64,000 bases of DNA, taken from NCBI RefSeq assembly GCF_027853965.1, contig NZ_JAQGLB010000005.1, positions 310,001 through 374,000 on the forward strand, written 5' to 3'. Every line of letters starts with the position of its first letter. Within the stretch, counting starts at the first letter, position 1. The notes beneath the pieces were generated by a model that made no database searches, was not told the DNA's origin, and worked only from the letters and a program-made list of their open reading frames with translations. The stretch is from Saccharopolyspora indica. Its GTDB lineage: Bacteria > Actinomycetota > Actinomycetes > Mycobacteriales > Pseudonocardiaceae. This document shows, in pieces, positions 7,005-14,380 of this stretch. A program made the translations under genes and the position numbers.

Positions 7005-7967
7005 TTGAACGAGCACACCCCCTCCCCCGGTGCCGTGCGGCGGGTCGCCTGCATCGGTGCCGGTGTCATCGGCGGTGGCTGGGTCGCGCACTTCCTGGCC
7101 CGCGGCTACCAGGTGACCGCGTGGGACCCGGCGCCGGAGTTCGAGGCGAAGCTGCGGCGGCTGGTCGACGCCGCGTGGCCCGCGCTGACCGAGCTGGGCC
7201 TGGCCGACGGCGCCTCCCGCGACAACCTGGTCATCGCCGCGACGCTGGCGGACGCCGTCGCCGACGCCGAGTTCGTGCAGGAGAGCGCGCCGGAGGACCT
7301 GGCGCTCAAGCGGGACCTGCTGGCCCGCATCGACGCGGCCACCCCGCCGGGCGTGGTGATCTCCTCCTCGACCTCGGGCTACGGCATGACCGAGATGCAG
7401 GTGGACTGCCCGACCCCGCAGCGGCTGGTGGTGGGCCACCCGTTCAACCCGCCGTACCTCATCCCGCTGGTCGAGGTGGTCGGCGGCGAGCGGACCGAGG
7501 CCTGGGCCGTGCGGTGGGCCTCGGAGTTCTTCGAGGTCGCGGGCAAGTCGGTGATCACCATGGACCGCGAGGTGCCGGGTTTCATCGCCAACCGGCTGCA
7601 GGAGGCGATCTGGCGCGAGGCGCTGCACATGGTCGCCAACGGGGAGGCCACCGTCGAGCAGATCGACGCCTCCATCACCGAGGGCCCGGGGCTGCGCTGG
7701 CCGCTGCTCGGCCCGTGCCTGACCTTCCACCTGGCAGGCGGCGAGGGCGGCATGGCGCACATGCTGGACCACTTCGGCCCGTCGCTGAAGTCGCCGTGGA
7801 CCCGGCTGGAGGCGCCCGAACTCACCACCGAGCTGCGCGATGCGATGGTCCAGGGCTGCGAGCAGGCCGCCGACGGCCGCAGCATCGCCGAGCTCGTCGC
7901 CGACCGCGACCGCGCGGTGATCGCGGTGATGCGGGCGGTCGACGAGGTGCGGAAGGGCGCGAAGTGA
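7005..7967 (+). CDS. L-carnitine dehydrogenase (3-hydroxyacyl-CoA DH family)
   Basis: This 320-residue NAD-dependent enzyme belongs to the 3-hydroxyacyl-CoA dehydrogenase superfamily. A Rossmann motif (CIGAGVIGGGW) near residue 14 is followed by ESAPEDLALKRDLL, the STSGYGMT segment and the conserved VGHPFNPPYLIPLVEVVGG. GFIANRLQEAIWREALHMV begins the helical dimerisation domain. L-carnitine dehydrogenases of this type oxidise L-carnitine to 3-dehydrocarnitine and have about this length. The start is a TTG with a purine-rich AAAGGGA upstream. The stop overlaps the thioesterase start by four bases (GTGA), so the two are translationally coupled; in some bacteria they are fused. Context with the cleavage enzyme makes the carnitine assignment strong. 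Confidence 0.9.
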   Translation: MNEHTPSPGAVRRVACIGAGVIGGGWVAHFLARGYQVTAWDPAPEFEAKLRRLVDAAWPALTELGLADGASRDNLVIAATLADAVADAEFVQESAPEDLALKRDLLARIDAATPPGVVISSSTSGYGMTEMQVDCPTPQRLVVGHPFNPPYLIPLVEVVGGERTEAWAVRWASEFFEVAGKSVITMDREVPGFIANRLQEAIWREALHMVANGEATVEQIDASITEGPGLRWPLLGPCLTFHLAGGEGGMAHMLDHFGPSLKSPWTRLEAPELTTELRDAMVQGCEQAADGRSIAELVADRDRAVIAVMRAVDEVRKGAK

Positions 7968-8404
7968 CCGGGCCCGGCGAGTTCCGCCAGCGGGTCCGTC
8001 CGGAGTGGATCGACTACAACGGCCACCTCAGCGAGGCCTACTACGTGCTGGTCTTCGGGTTCGCCACCGACGCGGTGATGGACCGGGTGGGCCTGGACGA
8101 GGCCTACCGCAGCAGCACCGGCTGCTCGCTGTACACAGTGGAGGCCCACGTGCGCTACCTGCGGGAGGTCGGGCCGGACGCGGAGCTGGTGATCACCACG
8201 CGCGTGGTGGGCGCGGGGGCGAAGAAGGTGCGCCTGTGCCACGAGATGTCCGCGGACGGCACCGTGGTGGCCACCGAGGAAATCATGGCGCTGCACGTCG
8301 ACCAGGCGCAGGGCGGCACCACACCGTTCCCCGCAGCGGTGGCCGAACGTCTGGCCGCGCTGGTCGAGCCGCCGCCGGAGTACGCGGGCCGGTCCATCGG
8401 CTGA
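7964..8404 (+). CDS. Betainyl-CoA thioesterase-like (hotdog fold)
   Basis: This 146-residue 4HBT-type hotdog protein begins at a GTG overlapping the previous stop. The N-terminal motif WIDYNGHLSEAYYVLVFG is the family active-site helix. VEAHVRYLREV and KKVRLCHEMS follow on later strands. Free-standing or C-terminally fused thioesterases of this kind hydrolyse betainyl-CoA made by the 3-dehydrocarnitine cleavage enzyme, releasing glycine betaine. The operon therefore forms a full route from L-carnitine to betaine plus acetoacetate. A strong hairpin 18 bases after the stop ends the operon. Confidence 0.88.
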   Translation: MTGPGEFRQRVRPEWIDYNGHLSEAYYVLVFGFATDAVMDRVGLDEAYRSSTGCSLYTVEAHVRYLREVGPDAELVITTRVVGAGAKKVRLCHEMSADGTVVATEEIMALHVDQAQGGTTPFPAAVAERLAALVEPPPEYAGRSIG

Positions 8405-8422
8405 CCGGTGGTGCGGGAGGGG

Positions 8423-8450
8423 CACGTGAGCGGCGGTGGCCGCTCACGTG
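8423..8450 (+). terminator. Terminator of the carnitine operon
   Basis: A perfect 12-bp stem (CACGTGAGCGGC and GCCGCTCACGTG) with a GGTG loop starts 18 bases after the thioesterase stop. It has no U-tract, as is usual in high-GC actinomycetes. Confidence 0.7.
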
Positions 8451-8528
8451 GGCCCCGCTCGGGATGACCGAACCGGCTCGGATGGCTACCGTGGCGGGTG
8501 TTCCGCCCAGCGACCGACTGGAGGTTCG

Positions 8529-8699
8529 ATGAGCCCCGAGACGCCAGAAGCCGACGCGGTCGAGCAGGCCAGGCAGGCCGAGGAACTCGTCGAGGACGAG
8601 GAGCCGGAGCAGGTCGAGGTGCCCCTCGACGCCGATCCGGCCGATCTCGCCGACCAGCACCGCGAGGTTCCGATCGACGACACCTACGACCACGACTGA
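8529..8699 (+). CDS. Small acidic protein (56 aa)
   Basis: The ATG at 8529 is preceded by GGAGG with good spacing. The product is very acidic (about one third Asp/Glu) with no hydrophobic segment. It contains VEVPLDADPADLADQHREVP, a pattern seen in small conserved actinobacterial proteins of unknown function. It lies alone between the carnitine operon terminator and the convergent oxidase gene. A soluble, probably partly disordered cytoplasmic protein is expected; no role can be assigned. Confidence 0.72.
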   Translation: MSPETPEADAVEQARQAEELVEDEEPEQVEVPLDADPADLADQHREVPIDDTYDHD

Positions 8700-8722
8700 C
8701 CCGCGCCGCAGCGCGGGGCGAA

Positions 8723-10108
8723 CTACCCCTGCTCGGGGAAGACGCGGCCGGGGTTGAGGATGTTGTGCGGATCCAGCGCCGCCTTGATCGCGCGCTGCGT
8801 GCTCAAGGCCGCCTCGTCCAGCTCCTCGCCCAGCCACCGCCGCTTGAGGTGGCCGACGCCGTGCTCGCCGGTGATGGTGCCGCCGAGATCCAGGCCCAGC
8901 TCCATGATCGCGTCGAACGCCTGCTGCGCGCGGACGCTCTCCGCCGCGTCGTCGGCGTCGAAGGCCACCACCGGGTGCATGTTGCCGTCACCGGCGTGCC
9001 CGGCGCACAGCACCTGGACCTGGTACTGGTCGGCGATCCGTCCCAGGCCCTCGACCAGGTTCACCAGGTTGCGCCGGGGCACGCACACGTCGTCGATCAG
9101 CACCGTCAGGCCCAGGTGCTCGTGGGCGTCGCCGACCAGCCGCCGCGCCTGCATGAGCAGCTCGCCCTCCGCCGGGTCGTCGGCGACGATCACCTCGGAA
9201 GCGCGGTGGGTGCGGGCCACGTCCTCGAAGACGGCCAAGTCCCCCCGCGCCGCCTCGCCCCGGTCCGACTGCACCAGCAGCATGCCCGCCATGCCCTCGG
9301 GGAAGCCGAGGTCGGCGACCTTCTGCACCAGGTTGACGGTGGGCCGGTCCATGAACTCCAGCACCGAGGGCCGGTAGCCCTCGGCCAGGTAACCGGCCAC
9401 CGTGCGGACTGCGTCGGCGATGGTCGGGAAGAACGCGACCGCGGTCAGCGGCTGCGCGACGGCCGGGCGCAGCGCCACGGTGACCTCGGTGACCACGCCG
9501 AGGGTGCCTTCGGAGCCGACGACCAGACGCGTCAGGTCGTAGCCGGCCACGCCCTTGGCGGTGCGGCGACCGGTGCGCATCACCCGGCCGTCGGCCAGCA
9601 CGACTTCGAGGCCGCGGACGAAGTCCCCGGTCACGCCGTACTTCAGGCAGCACATGCCGCCGGCGTTGGTGGCCACGTTGCCGCCGATCGTGGAGACGCT
9701 GCGCGAACCGGGATCCGGCGGGTAGAACAGCCCGTGCTCGGCGACCTTCGCCGCGAGCACCCCGTTGACCACGCCGGGCTGCACGACCGCGACCTGCTCG
9801 GAGACGTCGATGTCGAGGATGCGGTCCATCTTCTCCAGCGACAGCAGGATGCAGCCGTCCAGCGCGTTGGCCGCGCCGGACAGCCCGGAGCGAGCGCCCT
9901 GCGGCACCACCGGAACCCGGTTGCGGTGCGCCCACTCCAAGGTCACCGAGACGTCCTCAGTGGACCGCGCGCGGACCAGCGCCGCGGGAGTGCCCGCCGG
10001 GCAGAAGCCGGCGCGGTCCCGGCGGTGGGCCTCCAGCACGTCGACGTCGTCGAAAACGCGCCCGTCGGGCAGCAGATCGCGCAGGGCCTGCACATCAGCG
10101 GTGGTCAT
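8723..10108 (-). CDS. FAD-linked oxidase, GlcD/D-lactate dehydrogenase family
   Basis: This 461-residue flavoprotein is of the VAO/GlcD type and oxidises 2-hydroxy acids such as glycolate or D-lactate. The N-terminal FAD-binding domain shows VPVVPQGARSGLSGAAN, STIGGNVATNAGGMCCLKYG and AGYDLTRLVVGSEGTLGVVT. The C-terminal cap has LCAGHAGDGNMHP and TGEHGVGHLKRRWL, where the His residues are typical substrate and metal ligands. The length fits single-subunit enzymes; no GlcE/GlcF or LldEFG partners are nearby. A homologue lies at 50576-51967. The start has GGAGAG eight bases upstream. Confidence 0.9.
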   Translation of the reverse strand: MTTADVQALRDLLPDGRVFDDVDVLEAHRRDRAGFCPAGTPAALVRARSTEDVSVTLEWAHRNRVPVVPQGARSGLSGAANALDGCILLSLEKMDRILDIDVSEQVAVVQPGVVNGVLAAKVAEHGLFYPPDPGSRSVSTIGGNVATNAGGMCCLKYGVTGDFVRGLEVVLADGRVMRTGRRTAKGVAGYDLTRLVVGSEGTLGVVTEVTVALRPAVAQPLTAVAFFPTIADAVRTVAGYLAEGYRPSVLEFMDRPTVNLVQKVADLGFPEGMAGMLLVQSDRGEAARGDLAVFEDVARTHRASEVIVADDPAEGELLMQARRLVGDAHEHLGLTVLIDDVCVPRRNLVNLVEGLGRIADQYQVQVLCAGHAGDGNMHPVVAFDADDAAESVRAQQAFDAIMELGLDLGGTITGEHGVGHLKRRWLGEELDEAALSTQRAIKAALDPHNILNPGRVFPEQG

Positions 10109-10242
10109 CGGGTGAACTCTCCGACCTCGGTGGGAACGGTCTTGCCGCTAGAACTTAACCCGCCGAACGGCCCCGGAGTCCACCCTGCGGAATGGGCCTG
10201 CTCACAATGCGGGCACCGGTGAGCAGCGCCCGGTTCCGGCGG

Positions 10243-11184
10243 TCAGCCCGGCCAGTGGCCGAAGAGGTCGGCGAAGCCCTCTCGCCAGCTGGGCCACTTC
10301 GGGCGCCAGCCCAGGGTTTCGCGGAGGCGGAAGTTCGTCGCGCCGCGCTGTTCGGTCAGCTGGTGGACCGTCAGCCAGTCCAGCTGGGCCTTGGCCTGCT
10401 CCAGGGTCAGCGACACCGGCGCCGGGCCGCCCGCCATCCGCGCGTAGGCGGGCAGCCACTCGGTGGCCTCCGCCGGCTCGTTGTCCACCACGTTGTACGG
10501 GCCGGGATCGCCGCTCGCCAGCAGTTCGAGCACCGCCCCGGCCGCGTCCTCGACGTGCGTGAACGACGTCACTCCCGCTCCCTCGGCGACCACCGGCAGC
10601 TCGCTGCCGCACACCCGCGAGTGGACCGCGCCGCCCGGCGCGTACTGCGTGCCCGGGCCGTAGAGGTTGCCGTAGCGCAGCGCGACGCCCTCGATGTCCG
10701 AACAGGTCAGGACCGCTTCCTCCATCGCCACCTGGGCCCGGACCGCATCGCCCCAGCAGCCCGGCGCGTCCGTCCACAGTGGTGATTCCTCGTCCAGCAC
10801 GTCGTGGCCGTGCGGACGGTAGGCAGCGGTCGTGCTCTGCCCGATGATGCGCCTGGTCCCGGCCGCCACCGCGGCGTCGACCAGGTTCTTCGAGGCCCGC
10901 TCGCGGGACCGCGCGGTGCGGTGCCGCCCGTCGGGGAGATCGGTCCGGCCGATCCCGGAGGTCTGGTCGACCACGACATCCGGTGCGGCGCGGCACAACT
11001 CGCGCCGCACCCCGTCGGGATCCAGCAGGTCGGCGACGGCGATATCGTCGAACGATGTCGAGCCGTTCAGCCGGTCAACGCGCCGGACGAGCGCGGTCAC
11101 GTGATGACCTCGCTCCCGCAGCAGCGGGAGGAGCGTCCTTCCGACCACGCCGGTCGCACCGGCGACAACCACACGCAGGGGCAC
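10243..11184 (-). CDS. NAD(P)-dependent epimerase/SDR (atypical)
   Basis: This 313-residue extended short-chain dehydrogenase fold has the N-terminal Rossmann motif AGATGVVG near residues 8-15 and DVVVDQTSGIGRT in the middle. VALRYGNLYGPGTQYAPGGA is the family segment that shapes the substrate pocket. The usual YxxxK catalytic pair is not evident; the region after STTAAYRPHG instead carries acidic and Trp residues. It may therefore be an atypical SDR such as a nucleotide-sugar-like or ketide-modifying reductase, or a non-catalytic binder. The start is a GTG. It lies 192 bp downstream of the cold-shock gene on the same strand. Confidence 0.78.
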   Translation of the reverse strand: MPLRVVVAGATGVVGRTLLPLLRERGHHVTALVRRVDRLNGSTSFDDIAVADLLDPDGVRRELCRAAPDVVVDQTSGIGRTDLPDGRHRTARSRERASKNLVDAAVAAGTRRIIGQSTTAAYRPHGHDVLDEESPLWTDAPGCWGDAVRAQVAMEEAVLTCSDIEGVALRYGNLYGPGTQYAPGGAVHSRVCGSELPVVAEGAGVTSFTHVEDAAGAVLELLASGDPGPYNVVDNEPAEATEWLPAYARMAGGPAPVSLTLEQAKAQLDWLTVHQLTEQRGATNFRLRETLGWRPKWPSWREGFADLFGHWPG

Positions 11185-11376
11185 TTCGACCTCGCACCGG
11201 GTTAGACGTCAGCGGCTCGAAAGCCTACCCCGGTGGCCTACCCCGGAACGGGTGAAAAACGCTCGCCCTCGCAGGCGGCAGACCAGCGCCGCGGACGGCC
11301 CGGACCTGCCGCCCCATGAGGCGGCATCAGAGCTCTCTTCCGATGCACCGTCGTGCCGGAGCGGCACGACCCTTCG

Positions 11377-11580
11377 TCAGATGGCGCGAATTCCCGCGGC
11401 CTGCGGGCCCTTCGGGCCCTGGGCGATCTCGAACTCCACGCGCTGGTTCTCCTCCAGCGTGCGGAAACCGGTGGCGTCGATCGCGGAGTAGTGGGCGAAG
11501 ACGTCGGCGCCGCCGTTGTCCGGGGTGATGAACCCGTAGCCCTTCTCCGCGTTGAACCACTTGACCGTACCGGTAGCCAT
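11377..11580 (-). CDS. Cold-shock protein (CspA family)
   Basis: This 67-residue single OB-fold protein starts at an ATG with AGGAGA upstream. It contains both RNA-binding motifs: [12 protein letters not shown] (RNP1, residues about 7-18) and DVFAHYSAI (RNP2-like, residues about 26-34), where most relatives have DVFVHYSAI. These proteins are RNA chaperones that melt secondary structure in mRNA during cold or stationary-phase adaptation. Length and sequence are typical for actinobacterial CspA-type proteins. A rho-independent terminator for the upstream dehydrogenase lies about 100 bp before the start, leaving a short promoter and 5' leader. Confidence 0.97.
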   Translation of the reverse strand: MATGTVKWFNAEKGYGFITPDNGGADVFAHYSAIDATGFRTLEENQRVEFEIAQGPKGPQAAGIRAI

Positions 11581-11675
11581 TCCCTGTTTCTCCTGATTCT
11601 GCTGGCCAGGGTCAACACTGCGCAGACCCGAGGTCGCCGAGCCGATCCCCGCCGCGCTCCGAGCACCACCGCACA

Positions 11676-11705
11676 AAAAAAGTGCCTGCGTTCTGGCAGG
11701 CACTT
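11676..11705 (-). terminator. Rho-independent terminator with U-tract
   Basis: On the reverse strand, the stem AAGTGCCTGC paired with GCAGGCACTT (loop of six) is followed by seven T. This is a textbook intrinsic terminator, uncommon in such GC-rich DNA. It lies 108 bp past the amino-acid dehydrogenase stop and insulates the cold-shock gene. Confidence 0.85.
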
Positions 11706-11812
11706 TCCAGTACTGCTGGGACCAAAACAGCAACCACCGCAACGCTAGCACCCCGACTGCGGGTTGTCACACGTCGATCGCCGCCCGTCAACACCGCCGC
11801 CGGCACCGGTTT

Positions 11813-13006
11813 TCAGGGGATGCTCAGCAGGCCCTGACCGCGGGCTTCCGCGGCGAGGTTCTGCTCGGTCCGCTGCTCGGCGAGCAGCAGCGCCGCGGCG
11901 CGCGGCGTGAGCCCTTCGGCGTCCCACGCCACCAGCAGCGGCGGGATCTTCGCCAGCATCTCCTCCCGCAGCACCTGGAACGACAGCACCGGGTCGGCGT
12001 CCACCCGGCCCAGCAGCAGCCACCAGGCCCAGGCCACCGCGCCCGCGTTGGCCACGAAGTCCGGGATGACCGGAATGCCGCGCGTGGCCAGCATTTCCTC
12101 CGCGTCGGCCGTCACCGGGGTGTTGGCCGCCTCGACGATCACCTTCGCGTTGATCTCCGGAACCTGCGGTGGGGCGATCGCGTAGGACACCGCGGCCGGG
12201 ATGAGCACGTCGACCTCGGCACCGAGGACCGCTTCGCGCGGCGCGCGCTGCACGTGCTCGGGCACCTGGCCGCGGTCGATCTCGCCGAACCGGTCGCGGG
12301 CGTCCAGCAGCGCCGGGACGTCCAGCCCGTCCGGATCGTGCAAGGTGCCCGCCGCATCGGCCATCGACACCACCTTCAGCCCGGCCTCGTGCAGGTAGTA
12401 GGCCGCGCCGCCGCCCATCGTGCCGACGCCCTGGACCGCGACCGTGGTCTCAGCGGGAGTCCAGCCCCGCGCGTGCACGACACCGAGGCAGCTCTGCGCG
12501 ACACCGTAGCCGCCGACCACGTCACCGAGCAGCAGGCCGCCGGGCACCGGAGCGTTGAGCCCCGCTCGGACGCGGCGCAGCGTGCGCTCCGCGTCCGGCG
12601 CCCGCCTGATCGCCGCGTGGTAGGACTGGTGCAGCCCCACCTCGGCGAACACCTCGTCGATCAGGTGCTGCGGCACCCCGAGGTCCTCCGCGGTCACCCA
12701 GTGCGCGTCCAGGTACGGACGCATCGACTGCACGAAGCGGCGCAGGACGCCCTTGGCCTCCGGGTCCTTCGGGTCGCAGTCGATACCGCCCTTCGCCCCG
12801 CCCACCGGCAGGTCGAACACGGCGGTCTTGCGCGCCATGCCGCGCGCCAGGTCTTCCACCTCGGTCAGGGTGCACCCGGCCCGCATCCGGGTCCCGCCGG
12901 TGGCAAGACCGGACACCAGGCTGTGCACCACCAGGTAACCGTTGCGGCCGGTCACCGGATCCGTCCAGATCACCCGCATCATCGGGTCGCGGTCGACGAG
13001 TGCCAC
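11813..13006 (-). CDS. Glu/Leu/Phe/Val dehydrogenase family protein
   Basis: This 397-residue cytoplasmic amino-acid dehydrogenase belongs to the ELFV superfamily. The N-terminal domain shows GGTRMRAGCTLTEVEDLARG and the catalytic-lysine segment LPVGGAKGGID. The C-terminal Rossmann domain carries AVQGVGTMGGGAAYYL (GxGxxG), then VIVEAANTPVTADAEEML and PDFVANAGAVAWAWW. These enzymes reversibly deaminate amino acids to 2-oxo acids with NAD(P). The sequence looks closer to glutamate or phenylalanine dehydrogenases than to compact leucine dehydrogenases. The GTG at 13006 has GGAGG eight bases upstream. A candidate leader ORF and a GntR-type palindrome lie upstream. Substrate uncertain. Confidence 0.88.
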   Translation of the reverse strand: MALVDRDPMMRVIWTDPVTGRNGYLVVHSLVSGLATGGTRMRAGCTLTEVEDLARGMARKTAVFDLPVGGAKGGIDCDPKDPEAKGVLRRFVQSMRPYLDAHWVTAEDLGVPQHLIDEVFAEVGLHQSYHAAIRRAPDAERTLRRVRAGLNAPVPGGLLLGDVVGGYGVAQSCLGVVHARGWTPAETTVAVQGVGTMGGGAAYYLHEAGLKVVSMADAAGTLHDPDGLDVPALLDARDRFGEIDRGQVPEHVQRAPREAVLGAEVDVLIPAAVSYAIAPPQVPEINAKVIVEAANTPVTADAEEMLATRGIPVIPDFVANAGAVAWAWWLLLGRVDADPVLSFQVLREEMLAKIPPLLVAWDAEGLTPRAAALLLAEQRTEQNLAAEARGQGLLSIP

Positions 13007-13139
13007 GGGCCGAACCTCCTTCCAGTACGCGCGAACCCGCCGCGGAGAACCCGGGCGGGGATGTGGTGAGTGCAACCAGTGATCGAACTACCTGCGAGCC
13101 GCGGAATCGCGATGCTCGCCCCACTGCCGATCAGGTCGG

Positions 13140-13217
13140 TCAGTGATGTCGCAGCCAGAGCGAGGAAGAGGACAACCACCGGACTGGACGCGGGTTTCGG
13201 TACGACTCTGCTCGCAT
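13140..13217 (-). CDS. Candidate 25-aa leader peptide upstream of the amino-acid dehydrogenase
   Basis: An ATG with GGGAGG upstream opens a 25-codon frame (MRAESYRNPRPVRWL, then SSSSLWLRHH, then TGA) ending 133 bases before the dehydrogenase start. Four consecutive Ser and two Trp codons, and less GC-biased codons (CGA, TCT), resemble regulatory leader peptides more than noise. This is only an inference from position and ribosome binding site; no conservation data are available here. Confidence 0.3.
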   Translation of the reverse strand: MRAESYRNPRPVRWLSSSSLWLRHH

Positions 13218-13271
13218 GGTCCACCTCCCGCTCTCCGCCCGGATGGCTCGAAGTTAAGGGCGGTCGGTTTG

Positions 13272-13285
13272 GATTGTCAACAATC
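13272..13285. promoter_or_regulatory. GntR-type palindrome in the 13.0-13.5 kb intergenic region
   Basis: GATTGTCAACAATC has six-base arms GATTGT and ACAATC around CA, the TxGTxxxACxA-like shape bound by FadR-type GntR regulators. It lies about 265 bp upstream of the dehydrogenase. No GntR gene is nearby. Apart from the leader ORF, the rest of 13007-13516 shows no gene. Confidence 0.4.
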
Positions 13286-13516
13286 GACTTCTCGGACAAG
13301 CGGCACATCATCGGAACGGGTGCGCGACCACCACCGCCGAGCACCCCGAAAGGGCCTCCGACCAGCACCGGAAGACCATCCGCACCCCAGGTCACACGAA
13401 CGGGGGATACGCGGTTCTAAGCTTCCGATCGCGAGGGATGAGGGCGTAGCACGAACCGCGCGTGGACTTGGACCAAACCACTCCCAAGATCACCGCGCGG
13501 CTGGGAGGATGCGAGC

Positions 13517-14335
13517 ATGAGCCAACCGGGACGACCCCACGAGCTACCGGGATCGCTGGACGAGGCGACGCAGCAGCAGTTGATCCAGGAGATCGGCCGG
13601 CTGATCGTGCGCGCGCTGCCCCCTGGCTGGCGCGAGGCCACCGTCGAGTACCGGTCGCTGGGCGGGCACCAGGAACTGGTCGCGCAGCTGATCGCGCCCA
13701 ACGGCACCGCCGTCCCGCTGGCCGCTCCCGCTGAAGCCGCCGAAGCCTTCGCCCGGCTGCGGCAGGGCATGTACCAGCCCGACCGCGGCACCTGGGTGAG
13801 CGCGCTGTACCGGCTGGAGCGCCCCGGCAGCTACACCGTCGACTTCAACGGGGACTACGAGCCGAACTGGCGCACCGCTCCCCCTGCCGCCGCCTACGCC
13901 GACGAGCTCAACCGCTTCCCGCGCCCCGCATCGGCCATCCCGGACTGGCTCTCGGGCAGCCCCGCGGCGCAGCTGCGCACCGCGGAGGTCTTCGACGACT
14001 CGGGCCGCCCGATCACCGACCGCCCGGGGATCGACCCGGCCGAGCTGGAGCCGGTCGCCGACTACCTGGAGCAGGCGCCGATCGTGCTGGCGGCGCGCAG
14101 CTACGACACCGACCGGCTCGACCCGAACCGCACCCCGTCGGTGCCGATGACCTTCCACACCGACGGCACCTGGGTCTGGCCCGGCGCGGTCGGCTACTAC
14201 CTGCGCCAGCACGGAGTGGCCCCGGAGGCCGACCTCGTGGCGCACGTCCGCCGCCAGGGCTTCCGGGTTCCCGAGGTCGCCGAGCCGGTCCGCGAGCAGG
14301 CCGTCACCCTGATCACCGGCGAGCAGCGCCAGTAG
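13517..14335 (+). CDS. Uncharacterised protein, possibly polymorphic-toxin-associated
   Basis: This 272-residue soluble protein starts at an ATG with GGGAGG upstream. I do not recognise a named family with certainty. The N-terminal half (LIVRALPPGWREATVEYRSL, then AFARLRQGM and SYTVDFNGDYEPNW) has the look of the YezG/TY-Chap-like chaperone or immunity fold often fused or linked to polymorphic toxins. The C-terminal half (VPMTFHTDGTWVWPGAVGYY, then LRQHGVAPEADLVAHVRRQG) is also found in actinobacterial proteins with no assigned role. There is no signal peptide or membrane span. No toxin gene is adjacent, so the immunity idea is weak. Confidence 0.65.
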   Translation: MSQPGRPHELPGSLDEATQQQLIQEIGRLIVRALPPGWREATVEYRSLGGHQELVAQLIAPNGTAVPLAAPAEAAEAFARLRQGMYQPDRGTWVSALYRLERPGSYTVDFNGDYEPNWRTAPPAAAYADELNRFPRPASAIPDWLSGSPAAQLRTAEVFDDSGRPITDRPGIDPAELEPVADYLEQAPIVLAARSYDTDRLDPNRTPSVPMTFHTDGTWVWPGAVGYYLRQHGVAPEADLVAHVRRQGFRVPEVAEPVREQAVTLITGEQRQ

Positions 14336-14380
14336 TCGTCCGCGGTCGGCCGCAGCGCCGGGAGCTGGCACAATCCCGGC

